Shown one piece after another: positions 17,379 to 25,796 of a stretch of DNA of 64,000 bases. The position numbers were made by a program, and so were the translations under genes. The notes beneath the pieces are model-generated. The model had not been told where the DNA came from. It saw nothing but the letters and a program-made list of their open reading frames with translations, and searched no databases. Position 1 is the first letter of the stretch. Each line of letters starts with the position of its first letter. This stretch comes from Burkholderia pseudomultivorans (GTDB taxonomy: Bacteria > Pseudomonadota > Gammaproteobacteria > Burkholderiales > Burkholderiaceae), in assembly GCF_902499075.1 (NCBI RefSeq), contig NZ_CABVPP010000036.1, positions 1 to 64,000 of the forward strand, given 5' to 3'.

Positions 17379-18440
17379 ATGGGTATCACCGTCCGTCACC
17401 TTCAGAAGCGCTTCGGCGATTTCACCGCGCTCGACAACGTGTCGCTCGACTTCCCGCCCGGCGAACTCGTCGCGCTGCTGGGGCCGTCCGGCTGCGGCAA
17501 GACCACGCTGCTGCGCGTGATCGCGGGCCTCGAGCACGCGGACTCGGGGCAGGTCGTGCTGCAGGGGCTCGACGTCGCGTCGGTCGGCGCGCGCGATCGC
17601 CAGGTCGGCTTCGTGTTCCAGCATTACGCGCTGTTCCGCCACATGACCGTGTTCGAGAATGTCGCGTTCGGGCTGCGCGTGAAGCCGCGCCGCGAGCGGC
17701 CGTCGGAAGCCGCGATCCGCGATAAGGTGCACGAGCTGCTGAAGCTGGTGCAGCTCGACTGGCTCGCGCAGCGCTATCCGTCCGAGCTGTCGGGCGGCCA
17801 GCGCCAGCGGATCGCGCTGGCCCGCGCGCTCGCGGTCGAGCCGAAGGTGCTGCTGCTCGACGAGCCGTTCGGCGCGCTCGACGCGAAGGTCCGCAAGGAG
17901 CTGCGCGGCTGGCTGCGGCGCCTGCACGACGACCTGCACATCTCGACGATCTTCGTCACGCACGACCAGGAAGAGGCGCTGGAAGTCGCCGACCGCATCG
18001 TCGTGCTGAACCGCGGCCGCGTCGAACAGGTCGGCAGCCCGCAGGACGTCTACGATCATCCGCGGAGCGCGTTCGTCTACGAATTCCTCGGCGCCGCGAA
18101 CCGGCTGCCGGGCACGGTTGCCGGGCACGGCTTCGTGGCCGAGGGCGCGGCCGCGCCGATCGCGGTCGACGCCGATTTCGCGGGCCCTGCGAACGCCTAC
18201 GTGCGGCCGCACGATCTGCAGCTGTGGCCGGTGACCGAAGCCGGGCATCGGGACGGCATCGCGGTCGACGTGCGCCGCGTGATCCCGCTCGGCGGCTCGG
18301 TGCGCGTCGAGCTCGAGGCGCGTGCCGGCGGCGCGCTCGAGGCGGAGCTCGATCGCGACGCGTGGCGCGCGCTCGCGCTGCAGGTCGGCGACGGCGCGAC
18401 CGCCGTGCCGCGCGCGGTGCGCGTGTTTCCCGCGCGCTGA
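17379..18440 (+). CDS. cysA: sulfate/thiosulfate import ATP-binding protein CysA
   Basis: A 353-residue ATPase. Walker [10 protein letters not shown] is at about residues 35-43, the Q-loop [11 protein letters not shown] is typical of CysA, the signature [12 protein letters not shown] precedes Walker [13 protein letters not shown]. The C-terminal part from about residue 240 is the regulatory beta domain of the CUT1/CysA type. An AGAGG ribosome site lies 10 nt before the ATG at 17379. It energises CysT/CysW, and cysB lies about 70 bp downstream. Confidence 0.95.
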   Translation: MGITVRHLQKRFGDFTALDNVSLDFPPGELVALLGPSGCGKTTLLRVIAGLEHADSGQVVLQGLDVASVGARDRQVGFVFQHYALFRHMTVFENVAFGLRVKPRRERPSEAAIRDKVHELLKLVQLDWLAQRYPSELSGGQRQRIALARALAVEPKVLLLDEPFGALDAKVRKELRGWLRRLHDDLHISTIFVTHDQEEALEVADRIVVLNRGRVEQVGSPQDVYDHPRSAFVYEFLGAANRLPGTVAGHGFVAEGAAAPIAVDADFAGPANAYVRPHDLQLWPVTEAGHRDGIAVDVRRVIPLGGSVRVELEARAGGALEAELDRDAWRALALQVGDGATAVPRAVRVFPAR

Positions 18441-18512
18441 CGAGTGACGCACCGACACCGCCCGAGTTTCGACAAGCCCATACCAAACAACGACAGCCCA
18501 AGAGGCATACCC

Positions 18513-19439
18513 ATGAATTTTCAGCAACTGCGCTTCGTGCGCGAGGCCGTACGCCAGAACATGAACCTGACGGAGGTTGCGAACGTGCTGTACACGTCGC
18601 AGTCGGGCGTTTCGAAGCAGATCAAGGATCTCGAGGACGAACTCGGCGTCGACATCTTCATCCGCCGCGGCAAGCGGCTTACCGGCCTCACCGAGCCGGG
18701 CAAGGCGGTGCACCAGCTGATCGAGCGGATGCTGCTCGACGCCGAGAACCTGCGCCGCGTCGCGCGCCAGTTCGCCGACCAGGACAGCGGCCACCTCGTC
18801 GTCGCGACGACGCACACGCAGGCGCGTTATGCGCTGCCGAAGGTGATCCGGCAGTTCACCGACGTGTTCCCGAAGGTGCATCTCGCGCTGCGGCAGGGCA
18901 GCCCGCAGCAGATCGCGCAGATGATCCTGAACGGCGAGGCCGATCTCGGCATCTCGACCGAGGCGCTCGACCGCTATCCGGACATCGTCACGTTCCCGTG
19001 CTATTCGTGGCACCACACGGTCGTCGTGCCGAAGGGGCATCCGCTGGTCGGCCGCGAGAACCTGACGCTCGACGAAATCGCCGAGTATCCGATCATCACG
19101 TACGACCAGGACTTCACCGGCCGCTCGCACATCGACCAGGCGTTCGCGCAGGCGGGCGCGGTGCCCGACGTCGTGCTGACCGCGATCGACGCGGACGTGA
19201 TCAAGACCTACGTCGAGCTTGGCATGGGGATCGGCGTGGTCGCCGCGATGGCCTACGACCCGCAGCGCGACACGGGGCTCGTCGCGCTCGACACGCAGCA
19301 TCTGTTCGAGGCGAGCACGACGCGCGTCGGGCTGCGCAAGGGCGCGTTCCTGCGCGCGTATGCGTACCGGCTGATCGAGATGTTCGCGCCGCATCTGAGC
19401 GAGACCGAGATCGCCGCGCAGCTGCGCGAAGCCGTCTGA
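18513..19439 (+). CDS. cysB: CysB, LysR-type master regulator of sulfur assimilation
   Basis: A 308-residue regulator with the characteristic start M-N-F-Q-Q-L-R-F-V-R-E-A and helix-turn-helix N-L-T-E-V-A-N-V-L-Y-T-S-Q-S-G-V-S-K-Q-I. The binding domain has T-T-H-T-Q-A-R-Y-A-L-P at about residues 98-108, the CysB pocket that recognises O-/N-acetylserine or sulfate. CysB activates sulfate uptake and reduction under sulfur limitation and usually represses its own gene. Position at the end of the sulfate operon, with AGAGG upstream of ATG 18513, fits co-expression. A paralogue such as Cbl/SsuR is possible, but context favours CysB. Confidence 0.9.
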   Translation: MNFQQLRFVREAVRQNMNLTEVANVLYTSQSGVSKQIKDLEDELGVDIFIRRGKRLTGLTEPGKAVHQLIERMLLDAENLRRVARQFADQDSGHLVVATTHTQARYALPKVIRQFTDVFPKVHLALRQGSPQQIAQMILNGEADLGISTEALDRYPDIVTFPCYSWHHTVVVPKGHPLVGRENLTLDEIAEYPIITYDQDFTGRSHIDQAFAQAGAVPDVVLTAIDADVIKTYVELGMGIGVVAAMAYDPQRDTGLVALDTQHLFEASTTRVGLRKGAFLRAYAYRLIEMFAPHLSETEIAAQLREAV

Positions 19440-19449
19440 GCACAGCAGA

Positions 19450-19483
19450 CCGCGCGCCGCGCAGCGTGATGCACGGCGCGCGG
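19450..19483 (+). terminator. hairpin after cysB
   Basis: CCGCGCGCCG at 19450-19459 and CGGCGCGCGG at 19474-19483 form perfect 10-bp arms with a 14-nt loop, starting 11 bp after the cysB stop. There is no T-run. It is the likely end of the sulfate operon transcript. Confidence 0.4.
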
Positions 19484-19726
19484 CAATGCAGGCGCGTGTT
19501 GCCGGCGCGCATCGGCGCGGCTGCCCGCGCGCTCCGAATAAACCCTGAATATTGATCAGACGGGTTGCGCGCCGGCGCGAATCGGTCCAGCATACCTTCA
19601 CGCCGCCGGCTTCCCGCCGGCGGTGGCGCGTCGACGACAGCGCGCGCCAGGCAGTCGGCCGTCTGCCTTGCTTTCCTTCCTTGGTACCGACAGCAGCATC
19701 GATGGCCATTGTCCGGGTAATGTAGC
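19484..19726. other. intergenic region upstream of the ribose operon
   Basis: Part of the roughly 350-bp gap between cysB and rbsB. It contains a moderately AT-rich patch (19538-19562: ATAAACCCTGAATATTG) but no -35/-10 pair that I would defend, and no recognisable gene. The rbs operator begins directly after it. Confidence 0.35.
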
Positions 19727-19738
19727 GCAAACGTTTGC
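19727..19738 (+). promoter_or_regulatory. RbsR-type (LacI family) operator
   Basis: GCAAACGTTTGC is a perfect 12-bp palindrome with the central CG typical of LacI-family operators, 52 bp upstream of the rbsB start at 19790. The operon encodes its own LacI-family regulator. Ribose repressors of this family recognise closely similar CGAAACGTTTCG-type sites, so this is the expected RbsR binding site. Confidence 0.75.
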
Positions 19739-19789
19739 TCGCATTAAAACAACAGTCGGCCCGCATGGGCCAGTCGCCAGGAGATGTCT

Positions 19790-20740
19790 ATGAATGTCCG
19801 CTTTCGCCGTCGCTTCCTGACCGCCGCGCTAGCCGCCGTCGCGGTTGCCGCCGCACCGGCCGTCCATGCCGAGACGGCCGGCAAGCCGAAGGTCGCGCTC
19901 GTGATGAAGTCGCTCGCCAACGAGTTCTTCCTGACGATGGAAAATGGCGCGAAGGAATACCAGAAACACAACGCGAGCCAGTTCGATCTCGTCACCAACG
20001 GCATCAAGGACGAGACCGACACCGCGAACCAGATCCGCATCGTCGAGCAGATGATCGTGTCGAAGGTCGACGCGATCGTGATCGCGCCGGCCGATTCGAA
20101 GGCGCTCGTGCCGGTCGTGAAGAAGGCGATCGACGCGGGCATCATCGTCGTCAACATCGACAACCGGCTCGATCCCGACGTGCTGAAGTCGAAGAACCTG
20201 AACGTGCCGTTCGTCGGCCCCGACAACCGCAAGGGCGCGCGCAAGATCGGCGACTACCTCGCGAAGCGGCTGAAGGCGGGCGACGAGGTCGGCATCGTCG
20301 AGGGCGTGTCGACGACGACCAACGCGCAGCAGCGCACGGCCGGCTTCCAGGACGCGATGAAGGCGGGCGGGATGAAGGTCGTGTCGGTGCAGTCGGGCGA
20401 GTGGGAAATCGACAAGGGCAATGCGGTCGCGGCCGCGATGCTCAACGAATACCCGAACCTGAAGGCGCTGCTGTGCGGCAACGACAACATGGCGATCGGC
20501 GCCGTGTCGGCCGTGCGCGCGGCCGGCAAGCAGGGCAAGGTGTACGTGGTCGGCTACGACAACATCAACGCGATCAAGCCGATGCTGAAGGACGGCCGCG
20601 TGCTCGCGACCGCCGACCAATACGCGGCGAAGCAGGCCGTGTTCGGCATCGATACCGCGCTGAAGGCGATCGCCGAGCACCGCAAGCAGGCCGACATGTC
20701 CGGCGTGGTCGAGACGCCGGTGGATCTCGTCACGAAGTGA
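19790..20740 (+). CDS. rbsB: ribose-type periplasmic sugar-binding protein
   Basis: A 316-residue binding protein of the RbsB family. A signal peptide of about 25 residues ends A-P-A-V-H-A, then the mature protein opens with K-V-A-L-V-M-K-S-L-A-N-E-F-F. The blocks A-D-S-K-A-L-V-P-V-V-K-K-A and N-I-D-N-R-L-D belong to the sugar-binding cleft, and G-Y-D-N-I-N-A lies near the C-terminus. ATG 19790 is preferred over ATG 19784 because AGGAG directly touches the latter. It heads rbsB-A-C-R-K. Ribose is the likely ligand given the ribokinase, though another pentose or sugar alcohol is possible. Confidence 0.9.
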   Translation: MNVRFRRRFLTAALAAVAVAAAPAVHAETAGKPKVALVMKSLANEFFLTMENGAKEYQKHNASQFDLVTNGIKDETDTANQIRIVEQMIVSKVDAIVIAPADSKALVPVVKKAIDAGIIVVNIDNRLDPDVLKSKNLNVPFVGPDNRKGARKIGDYLAKRLKAGDEVGIVEGVSTTTNAQQRTAGFQDAMKAGGMKVVSVQSGEWEIDKGNAVAAAMLNEYPNLKALLCGNDNMAIGAVSAVRAAGKQGKVYVVGYDNINAIKPMLKDGRVLATADQYAAKQAVFGIDTALKAIAEHRKQADMSGVVETPVDLVTK

Positions 20741-20752
20741 CGCTGCCCGGCG

Positions 20753-20787
20753 CGGCCGCCGCCCTCAAGAATCGCGCGCGGCGGCCG
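20753..20787 (+). terminator. intercistronic hairpin between rbsB and rbsA
   Basis: CGGCCGCCGC at 20753-20762 and GCGGCGGCCG at 20778-20787 form perfect 10-bp arms. It starts 13 bp after the rbsB stop, with no T-run, in a 144-bp gap. As in the sulfate operon, it probably stabilises the binding-protein message and limits read-through. Confidence 0.5.
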
Positions 20788-20884
20788 TTATCCGGGGTGA
20801 GCGCGATCACGGCCACCGCATGCCCATGCACGAGTGAGCGTCATACCCGCGCGCCGCGAGCGCGCGGCCGCAACCAGGATCGCG

Positions 20885-22495
20885 ATGGAACCGACCTTCC
20901 CACCTTCTTCCCGTTCAGCCGAGCCCGTGCTGTCCGTCTCCGGCATCGGCAAGACCTATGCGGAGCCGGTGCTCGCCGACGTCACGCTGACGCTTGCGGC
21001 GGGCGAGGCGCTGGCGCTGACGGGCGAAAACGGCGCCGGCAAGAGCACGCTGTCGAAGATCGTCGGCGGGCTCGTCGAGCCGACTGCCGGCACGATGCGG
21101 CTGGGCGGCCGGGCCTATGCGCCCGCGAGCCGCACGCAGGCCGAGGCGCTCGGCGTACGCATGGTGATGCAGGAGCTGAATCTGCTGCCGACGCTGACGG
21201 TGGCCGAGAACCTGTTCCTGAACCATCTGCCGCGCCGCTTCGGCATCATCGACCGCGCGCGGCTGCGCGACGACGCGCGCGCCGCGATGGCGCAGGTCGG
21301 GCTCGACGCGGTCGATCCCGATACGCCGGTCGGCGCGCTCGGCATCGGCCACCAGCAGATGGTCGAGATCGCGCGCAACCTGATCGGCGACTGTCGCGTG
21401 CTGATCCTCGACGAGCCGACCGCGATGCTGACCGCGCGCGAGGTCGAGCTGCTGTTCGAGCAGATCGACCGGCTGAAGGCGCGCGGCGTCGCGATCGTCT
21501 ATATCTCGCACCGTCTCGAGGAGCTGGCGCGGGTCGCCGAGCGCGTCGCGGTGCTGCGCGACGGCCGGCTGGTGCACGTCGGCGACATGTCGGCGATCAC
21601 GTCCGACGGGCTCGTCACGCTGATGGTCGGGCGCGAGATCGGCGAGCAGATCGACCTCGGCGTGCGCAAGATCGGCGCGCCGCGGCTCGTCGTGTCCGGG
21701 ATCACGCGCGCGCCCGCCGTGCAGGACGTGTCGCTCGAGGTGCGCGCGGGCGAGATCTTCGGCATCTCGGGCCTGATCGGCGCGGGCCGCACCGAGCTGC
21801 TGCGGCTGATCTACGGCGCCGACACGCCGGACGCCGGCATGATCGCGGTCGGCCAGCCGCCGAAGCCGGCCGCGATCCGCTCGCCGGTCGACGCGGTGAA
21901 GCACGGCATCGCGCTGATCACCGAGGACCGCAAGGGCGAAGGGCTGCTGCTCACGCAATCGGTCACCGCGAACGTGTCGCTCGGCCAGCTCGACCGACTC
22001 GCGCGCGGCGGCGTCGTCGATACGGCGCGCGAGACCGCGCTTGCCGAGCAGCAGATCGACGCGCTGCGGATCCGCACGCACGGCGCGGCGCAGCCGGTCG
22101 GCGAACTGTCGGGCGGCAACCAGCAGAAGGTCGTGATCGGCCGCTGGCTCGCGCGCGACATGGGCGTGCTGCTGTTCGACGAGCCGACGCGCGGCATCGA
22201 CGTCGGCGCCAAATTCGAGATCTACACGCTGATGGGCGCGCTCGCGCGCGAGGGCCGCGCGCTCGTCGTCGTGTCGAGCGACCTGCGCGAGCTGATGCTG
22301 ATCTGCGACCGGATCGGCGTGATGTCGGCCGGGCGCATGACCGCCGTGTTCGAACGCGGCAACTGGACCCAGGATGCGCTGCTGGCCGCAGCGTTCGCCG
22401 GCTTCGGCCGCGATGCGCTGCCGCAGGGCGAGCCGCCGCATCCGGCAACGGGCGCCGCCGCGCCCGGCACTTCGACGACAGGACGACCGCAATGA
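20885..22495 (+). CDS. rbsA: ribose import ATP-binding protein (two-domain sugar ABC ATPase)
   Basis: A 536-residue fused ATPase of the CUT2 type. The first domain has a full Walker A G-E-N-G-A-G-K-S-T and signature-like G-I-G-H-Q-Q-M-V-E-I-A; the second has the degenerate P-loop G-L-I-G-A-G-R-T-E normal for RbsA/XylG and the signature L-S-G-G-N-Q-Q-K-V. ATG 20885 is chosen because AGGA lies 7 nt upstream and the first domain starts soon after; a GTG at 20834 is also in frame. The stop overlaps the rbsC start (ATGA). Works with RbsB and RbsC in sugar uptake. Confidence 0.92.
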   Translation: MEPTFPPSSRSAEPVLSVSGIGKTYAEPVLADVTLTLAAGEALALTGENGAGKSTLSKIVGGLVEPTAGTMRLGGRAYAPASRTQAEALGVRMVMQELNLLPTLTVAENLFLNHLPRRFGIIDRARLRDDARAAMAQVGLDAVDPDTPVGALGIGHQQMVEIARNLIGDCRVLILDEPTAMLTAREVELLFEQIDRLKARGVAIVYISHRLEELARVAERVAVLRDGRLVHVGDMSAITSDGLVTLMVGREIGEQIDLGVRKIGAPRLVVSGITRAPAVQDVSLEVRAGEIFGISGLIGAGRTELLRLIYGADTPDAGMIAVGQPPKPAAIRSPVDAVKHGIALITEDRKGEGLLLTQSVTANVSLGQLDRLARGGVVDTARETALAEQQIDALRIRTHGAAQPVGELSGGNQQKVVIGRWLARDMGVLLFDEPTRGIDVGAKFEIYTLMGALAREGRALVVVSSDLRELMLICDRIGVMSAGRMTAVFERGNWTQDALLAAAFAGFGRDALPQGEPPHPATGAAAPGTSTTGRPQ

Positions 22496-23511
22496 CCCAG
22501 CCTCCCGTATCCCCGACCGACGCCGGCACCGCGCAGGACGTGACGGGGCGCCGCGCGCGCACGCTGTCCGGCACGCGGCTCGGCGTGTCGAACTATCTCG
22601 GGCTCGCCGGCGCGCTGGCCGCGATGATCGCGCTGTTCTCGGTGCTGAGCTCGCATTTCCTGACCTACGATACGTTCAGCACGATCGCGAACCAGATTCC
22701 CGATCTCGTCGTGATGTCGGTCGGCATGACCTTCGTGCTGATCATTGCCGGGATCGACCTGTCGGTCGGCTCGGTGCTCGCACTCGCCGCGTCGATGGTC
22801 AGCGTCGCCGCGCTCAAGTGGCAGTGGGGGCCGCTGCCGGCCGCGCTGATCGGCATCGCGGTCGCGACCGCAACGGGCGCGCTGACGGGCGCGGTCACGG
22901 TCGGCTGGCGGATTCCGTCGTTCATCGTGTCGCTCGGCGTGCTGGAGGCCGCGCGCGGTCTCGCTTACCAGCTGACGAATTCGCGCACCGCGTATATCGG
23001 CGACGCATTCGATTTCCTGTCGAACCCGATCGCGCTCGGCATCTCGCCGGCGTTCCTGATCGCGGTCGCGGTGATGGTCGCGGCCCAGTTCGTGCTGACG
23101 CGCACCGTGTTCGGCCGCTATCTGGTCGGCATCGGCACGAACGAGGAAGCCGTGCGACTTGCCGGGGTTAACCCGCGGCCGTATAAAATTCTCGTATTCG
23201 CATTGATGGGTGCGCTCGCCGGGCTCGCATCGCTGTTCCAGATTTCGCGGCTCGAGGCGGCCGACCCGAATGCGGGCGTGGGTCTGGAGCTGCAGGTGAT
23301 CGCGGCCGTCGTGATCGGCGGCACGAGCCTGATGGGCGGACGCGGCTCGGTGATCAGCACGTTTTTCGGCGTGTTGATCATCTCCGTGCTGGCCGCAGGG
23401 CTCGCGCAGATCGGCGCGAACGAGCCGACCAAGCGGATCATCACCGGCGCGGTGATCGTGGTGGCGGTCGTGCTCGACACGTATCGCAGCCGGCGTGCAC
23501 GTGCCCGGTAA
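22492..23511 (+). CDS. rbsC: ribose ABC transporter permease
   Basis: A 339-residue inner-membrane permease of the CUT2 family with eight to ten hydrophobic segments. The family blocks V-G-M-T-F-V-L-I-I-A-G-I-D-L-S-V-G-S-V-L at about residues 80-99, G-I-G-T-N-E-E-A-V-R-L-A-G-V near 215 and G-G-T-S-L-M-G-G-R-G-S-V near 275 are present. The N-terminal 30 residues are a polar extension. It overlaps rbsA by 4 bp and is followed 36 bp later by rbsR. It forms the membrane channel of the sugar importer. Confidence 0.92.
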   Translation: MTQPPVSPTDAGTAQDVTGRRARTLSGTRLGVSNYLGLAGALAAMIALFSVLSSHFLTYDTFSTIANQIPDLVVMSVGMTFVLIIAGIDLSVGSVLALAASMVSVAALKWQWGPLPAALIGIAVATATGALTGAVTVGWRIPSFIVSLGVLEAARGLAYQLTNSRTAYIGDAFDFLSNPIALGISPAFLIAVAVMVAAQFVLTRTVFGRYLVGIGTNEEAVRLAGVNPRPYKILVFALMGALAGLASLFQISRLEAADPNAGVGLELQVIAAVVIGGTSLMGGRGSVISTFFGVLIISVLAAGLAQIGANEPTKRIITGAVIVVAVVLDTYRSRRARAR

Positions 23512-23547
23512 CATCGATAAACAGAACGGACCAGAGAGAAACGGGAA

Positions 23548-24579
23548 ATGGCGACGATCAAGGATGTAGCGGCCATGGCGGGCGTGTCGTTTACGACCGT
23601 CTCGCACGTGGTGAACAATTCGCGGCCGGTGTCCGCGGACGTGCGTGCGAAGGTCGAGATCGCGATCCGCGAGCTGAACTACGTGCCGTCGGCCGTCGCC
23701 CGCTCGCTGAAGGCGCGCGCGACCGCAACCATCGGCCTCGTCGTGCCGAACAGCACGAATCCGTACTTCGCGGAACTGGCGCGCGGCATCGAGGACCAGT
23801 GCGCGGCGAACGGCTATTGCGTGTTCTTCTGCAATTCGGACGACGATCCGGTCAAGCAGCGCAACTACCTGCGCGTGCTGCAGGAAAAGCGCATCGACGG
23901 GCTGATCGTCGCGTCGGCCGGCGAGGACGCCGTGCTTGCGCAGACGCTCGCGGACGCGCATGCGCCGCTCGTCGTCGTCGACCGCAACATCGAGGGGCTC
24001 GCGGCCGATCTGGTGCAGATCGACCACGAGCGCGGCGCGTACCTCGCGACCCGCCACCTGCTCGAGCTCGGACACGCGAAGATCGGCTGCATCACCGGGC
24101 CGACCGACACGGCCGTCAGCGCGATGCGCGTGCACGGCTTCATTCGCGCGATGGCCGAGCGCGGCATCGACATCGTGCCGGGCGCGATCGCCGAAAGCGA
24201 CTTTTCGTGCCTCGGCGGCTATCACGCGGCGGCGCGGCTGTTCGAGACGGTGCAGCCGAGCGCGATCTTTGCCGGCAACGACCTGATGGGCGTCGGCGCG
24301 CTGCGCGCGGCGGCCGAGCGCGGGATGCGCGTGCCCGACGACTGCTCGATCATCGGCTTCGACGACATCGAATTTTCCCGTTACACGTATCCGGCGCTGT
24401 CGACGGTCGGCCAGTCGGTGCGCGCGCTCGGCGAGATGGCTGCGCAAACGCTGATCGAGCGGATCGGCGGCGGCGCATCGGTCGCGCCGAGCCGCCGTCG
24501 CGTCGTGTCGCCGCGCCTCGTACTGCGCGAGTCAACCGCGGTGTACCGCGAGCCGGCCGCGGCCGGCCCGCGCGCATGA
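23548..24579 (+). CDS. rbsR: LacI-family transcriptional regulator, ribose operon repressor
   Basis: A 343-residue repressor. The N-terminal helix-turn-helix T-I-K-D-V-A-A-M-A-G-V-S-F-T-T-V-S-H-V-V-N-N and the hinge helix Y-V-P-S-A-V-A-R-S-L-K are exactly of LacI type; the rest is a periplasmic-binding-protein-like sensor domain. GGGAA precedes ATG 23548. It lies inside the operon, between the transporter and kinase genes, and its stop overlaps the rbsK start. It should bind the palindrome at 19727-19738 and release it when ribose or a phosphorylated sugar is present. Confidence 0.9.
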   Translation: MATIKDVAAMAGVSFTTVSHVVNNSRPVSADVRAKVEIAIRELNYVPSAVARSLKARATATIGLVVPNSTNPYFAELARGIEDQCAANGYCVFFCNSDDDPVKQRNYLRVLQEKRIDGLIVASAGEDAVLAQTLADAHAPLVVVDRNIEGLAADLVQIDHERGAYLATRHLLELGHAKIGCITGPTDTAVSAMRVHGFIRAMAERGIDIVPGAIAESDFSCLGGYHAAARLFETVQPSAIFAGNDLMGVGALRAAAERGMRVPDDCSIIGFDDIEFSRYTYPALSTVGQSVRALGEMAAQTLIERIGGGASVAPSRRRVVSPRLVLRESTAVYREPAAAGPRA

Positions 24580-25505
24580 CCGCGCCGGCGGCGGGCGCCG
24601 GCCGCGTGACGGTGGTCGGCAGCCTCAACATGGATCTCGTCGTCCGGGCGCCGCGGCTGCCGCTGCCGGGCGAGACGCTGGCCGGCCATGCGTTTGCCCA
24701 GGCAGCGGGCGGCAAGGGCGGCAACCAGGCCGTCGCCGCGGCGCGCCTCGGCGCGCGGGTCGCGATGATCGGCTGCGTCGGCGCGGACGCGCACGGCGCT
24801 GCGCTGCGTGCGGGCCTCGAAGCGGAAGGCATCGACTGCGCGGGGCTCGCGACCAGTGCCTCGGCGTCGACCGGCGTCGCGCTGATCGTCGTCGACGACG
24901 CGAGCCAGAATGCGATCGTGATCGTCGCGGGCGGCAACGGCGAGGTCGGTCCCGACACGGTCGCGCGCCACGAAGCCGCGCTGGCGGCCGCCGACGTGCT
25001 GATCTGCCAGCTCGAGACGCCGCCGGACGCCGTGTTCGCGACGCTGTCGGCCGGCCGGCGGCTCGGCCGCACAGTCGTGCTCAATCCGGCCCCGGCCGTT
25101 GCGCCGCTGCCGTCCGGCTGGCTGCCGCTGGTCGACTACCTGATCCCGAACGAGCTCGAAGCGGCCGCGCTGACGGGGCTGCCGGTGCGCGATCCGGCCG
25201 ATGCCGAGGCCGCCGCGCGCGCGCTGCAGGCGGGCGGGGCACGCAACGTGCTGGTCACGCTCGGTGCGCGCGGCGTGCTGGCGCTGACGGCCGACGGCAT
25301 CGCGCGCCACTATCCGGCGCCGGCGGTGCAGGCGGTCGACACGACGGCAGCCGGCGACACGTTCATCGGCGGCTTTGCCGCGCAGCTTGCGGCCGGCACG
25401 GACATCGACGCATCGGTCCGCTTTGCGCAGCGCGCGGCCGCGCTGTCGGTCACGCGCGCGGGCGCGCAGCCGTCGATCCCGACGCTCGCCGAACTCGCCG
25501 CGTAG
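24576..25505 (+). CDS. rbsK: ribokinase
   Basis: A 309-residue PfkB-family kinase that phosphorylates ribose to ribose 5-phosphate. PfkB signature 1 is G-G-K-G-G-N-Q-A-V-A-A-A-R-L-G-A at about residues 45-60, and signature 2 with the catalytic Asp is D-T-T-A-A-G-D-T-F-I-G-G-F near 255-267. N-terminal V-V-G-S-L-N-M-D-L-V is typical of ribokinases. The ATG at 24576 overlaps the rbsR stop by 4 bp. It is the last gene of the operon; a chemoreceptor gene follows about 290 bp later on the same strand. Confidence 0.92.
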   Translation: MTAPAAGAGRVTVVGSLNMDLVVRAPRLPLPGETLAGHAFAQAAGGKGGNQAVAAARLGARVAMIGCVGADAHGAALRAGLEAEGIDCAGLATSASASTGVALIVVDDASQNAIVIVAGGNGEVGPDTVARHEAALAAADVLICQLETPPDAVFATLSAGRRLGRTVVLNPAPAVAPLPSGWLPLVDYLIPNELEAAALTGLPVRDPADAEAAARALQAGGARNVLVTLGARGVLALTADGIARHYPAPAVQAVDTTAAGDTFIGGFAAQLAAGTDIDASVRFAQRAAALSVTRAGAQPSIPTLAELAA

Positions 25506-25643
25506 CGCTGCAAAGGGCCGGATCGCGCGCGGCCGGTCCGGTGTGACGCGCACGCGCTTTTTCCTCGTCCCGCCGAATCCGGCGGCGATTCGTCCATCGT
25601 TTGCCCTTCGCTCCTGCGCGCAGCGCGTGTCGAATGGCGTGTC

Positions 25644-25682
25644 AATTGTTCATGAATTGGCAATCAAAAAACGAATTGTTCA
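25644..25682 (+). repeat. direct repeat of AATTGTTCA upstream of the chemoreceptor gene
   Basis: AATTGTTCA occurs at 25644-25652 and again at 25674-25682, start to start exactly 30 bp, in an AT-rich island 115-155 bp before the chemoreceptor start. A TTCATGAA palindrome overlaps the first copy. Spacing near three helical turns suggests paired regulator sites on one DNA face. I cannot name the regulator. Confidence 0.4.
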
Positions 25683-25796
25683 CTTATTTGACATGAACAC
25701 CATCAAGTTGCGCGCCGCGCGGTCGTAAATGCACGGGGCGAGGCACTGCCTTGAAGCGACGCGCCTCGCCCGTTCATACGACGCAACACAGGAAGG

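Noticed and set aside
17253-19766. Long minus-strand frame across cysA and cysB
   Set aside because: Antisense to two genes with clear family motifs; no domain of its own.
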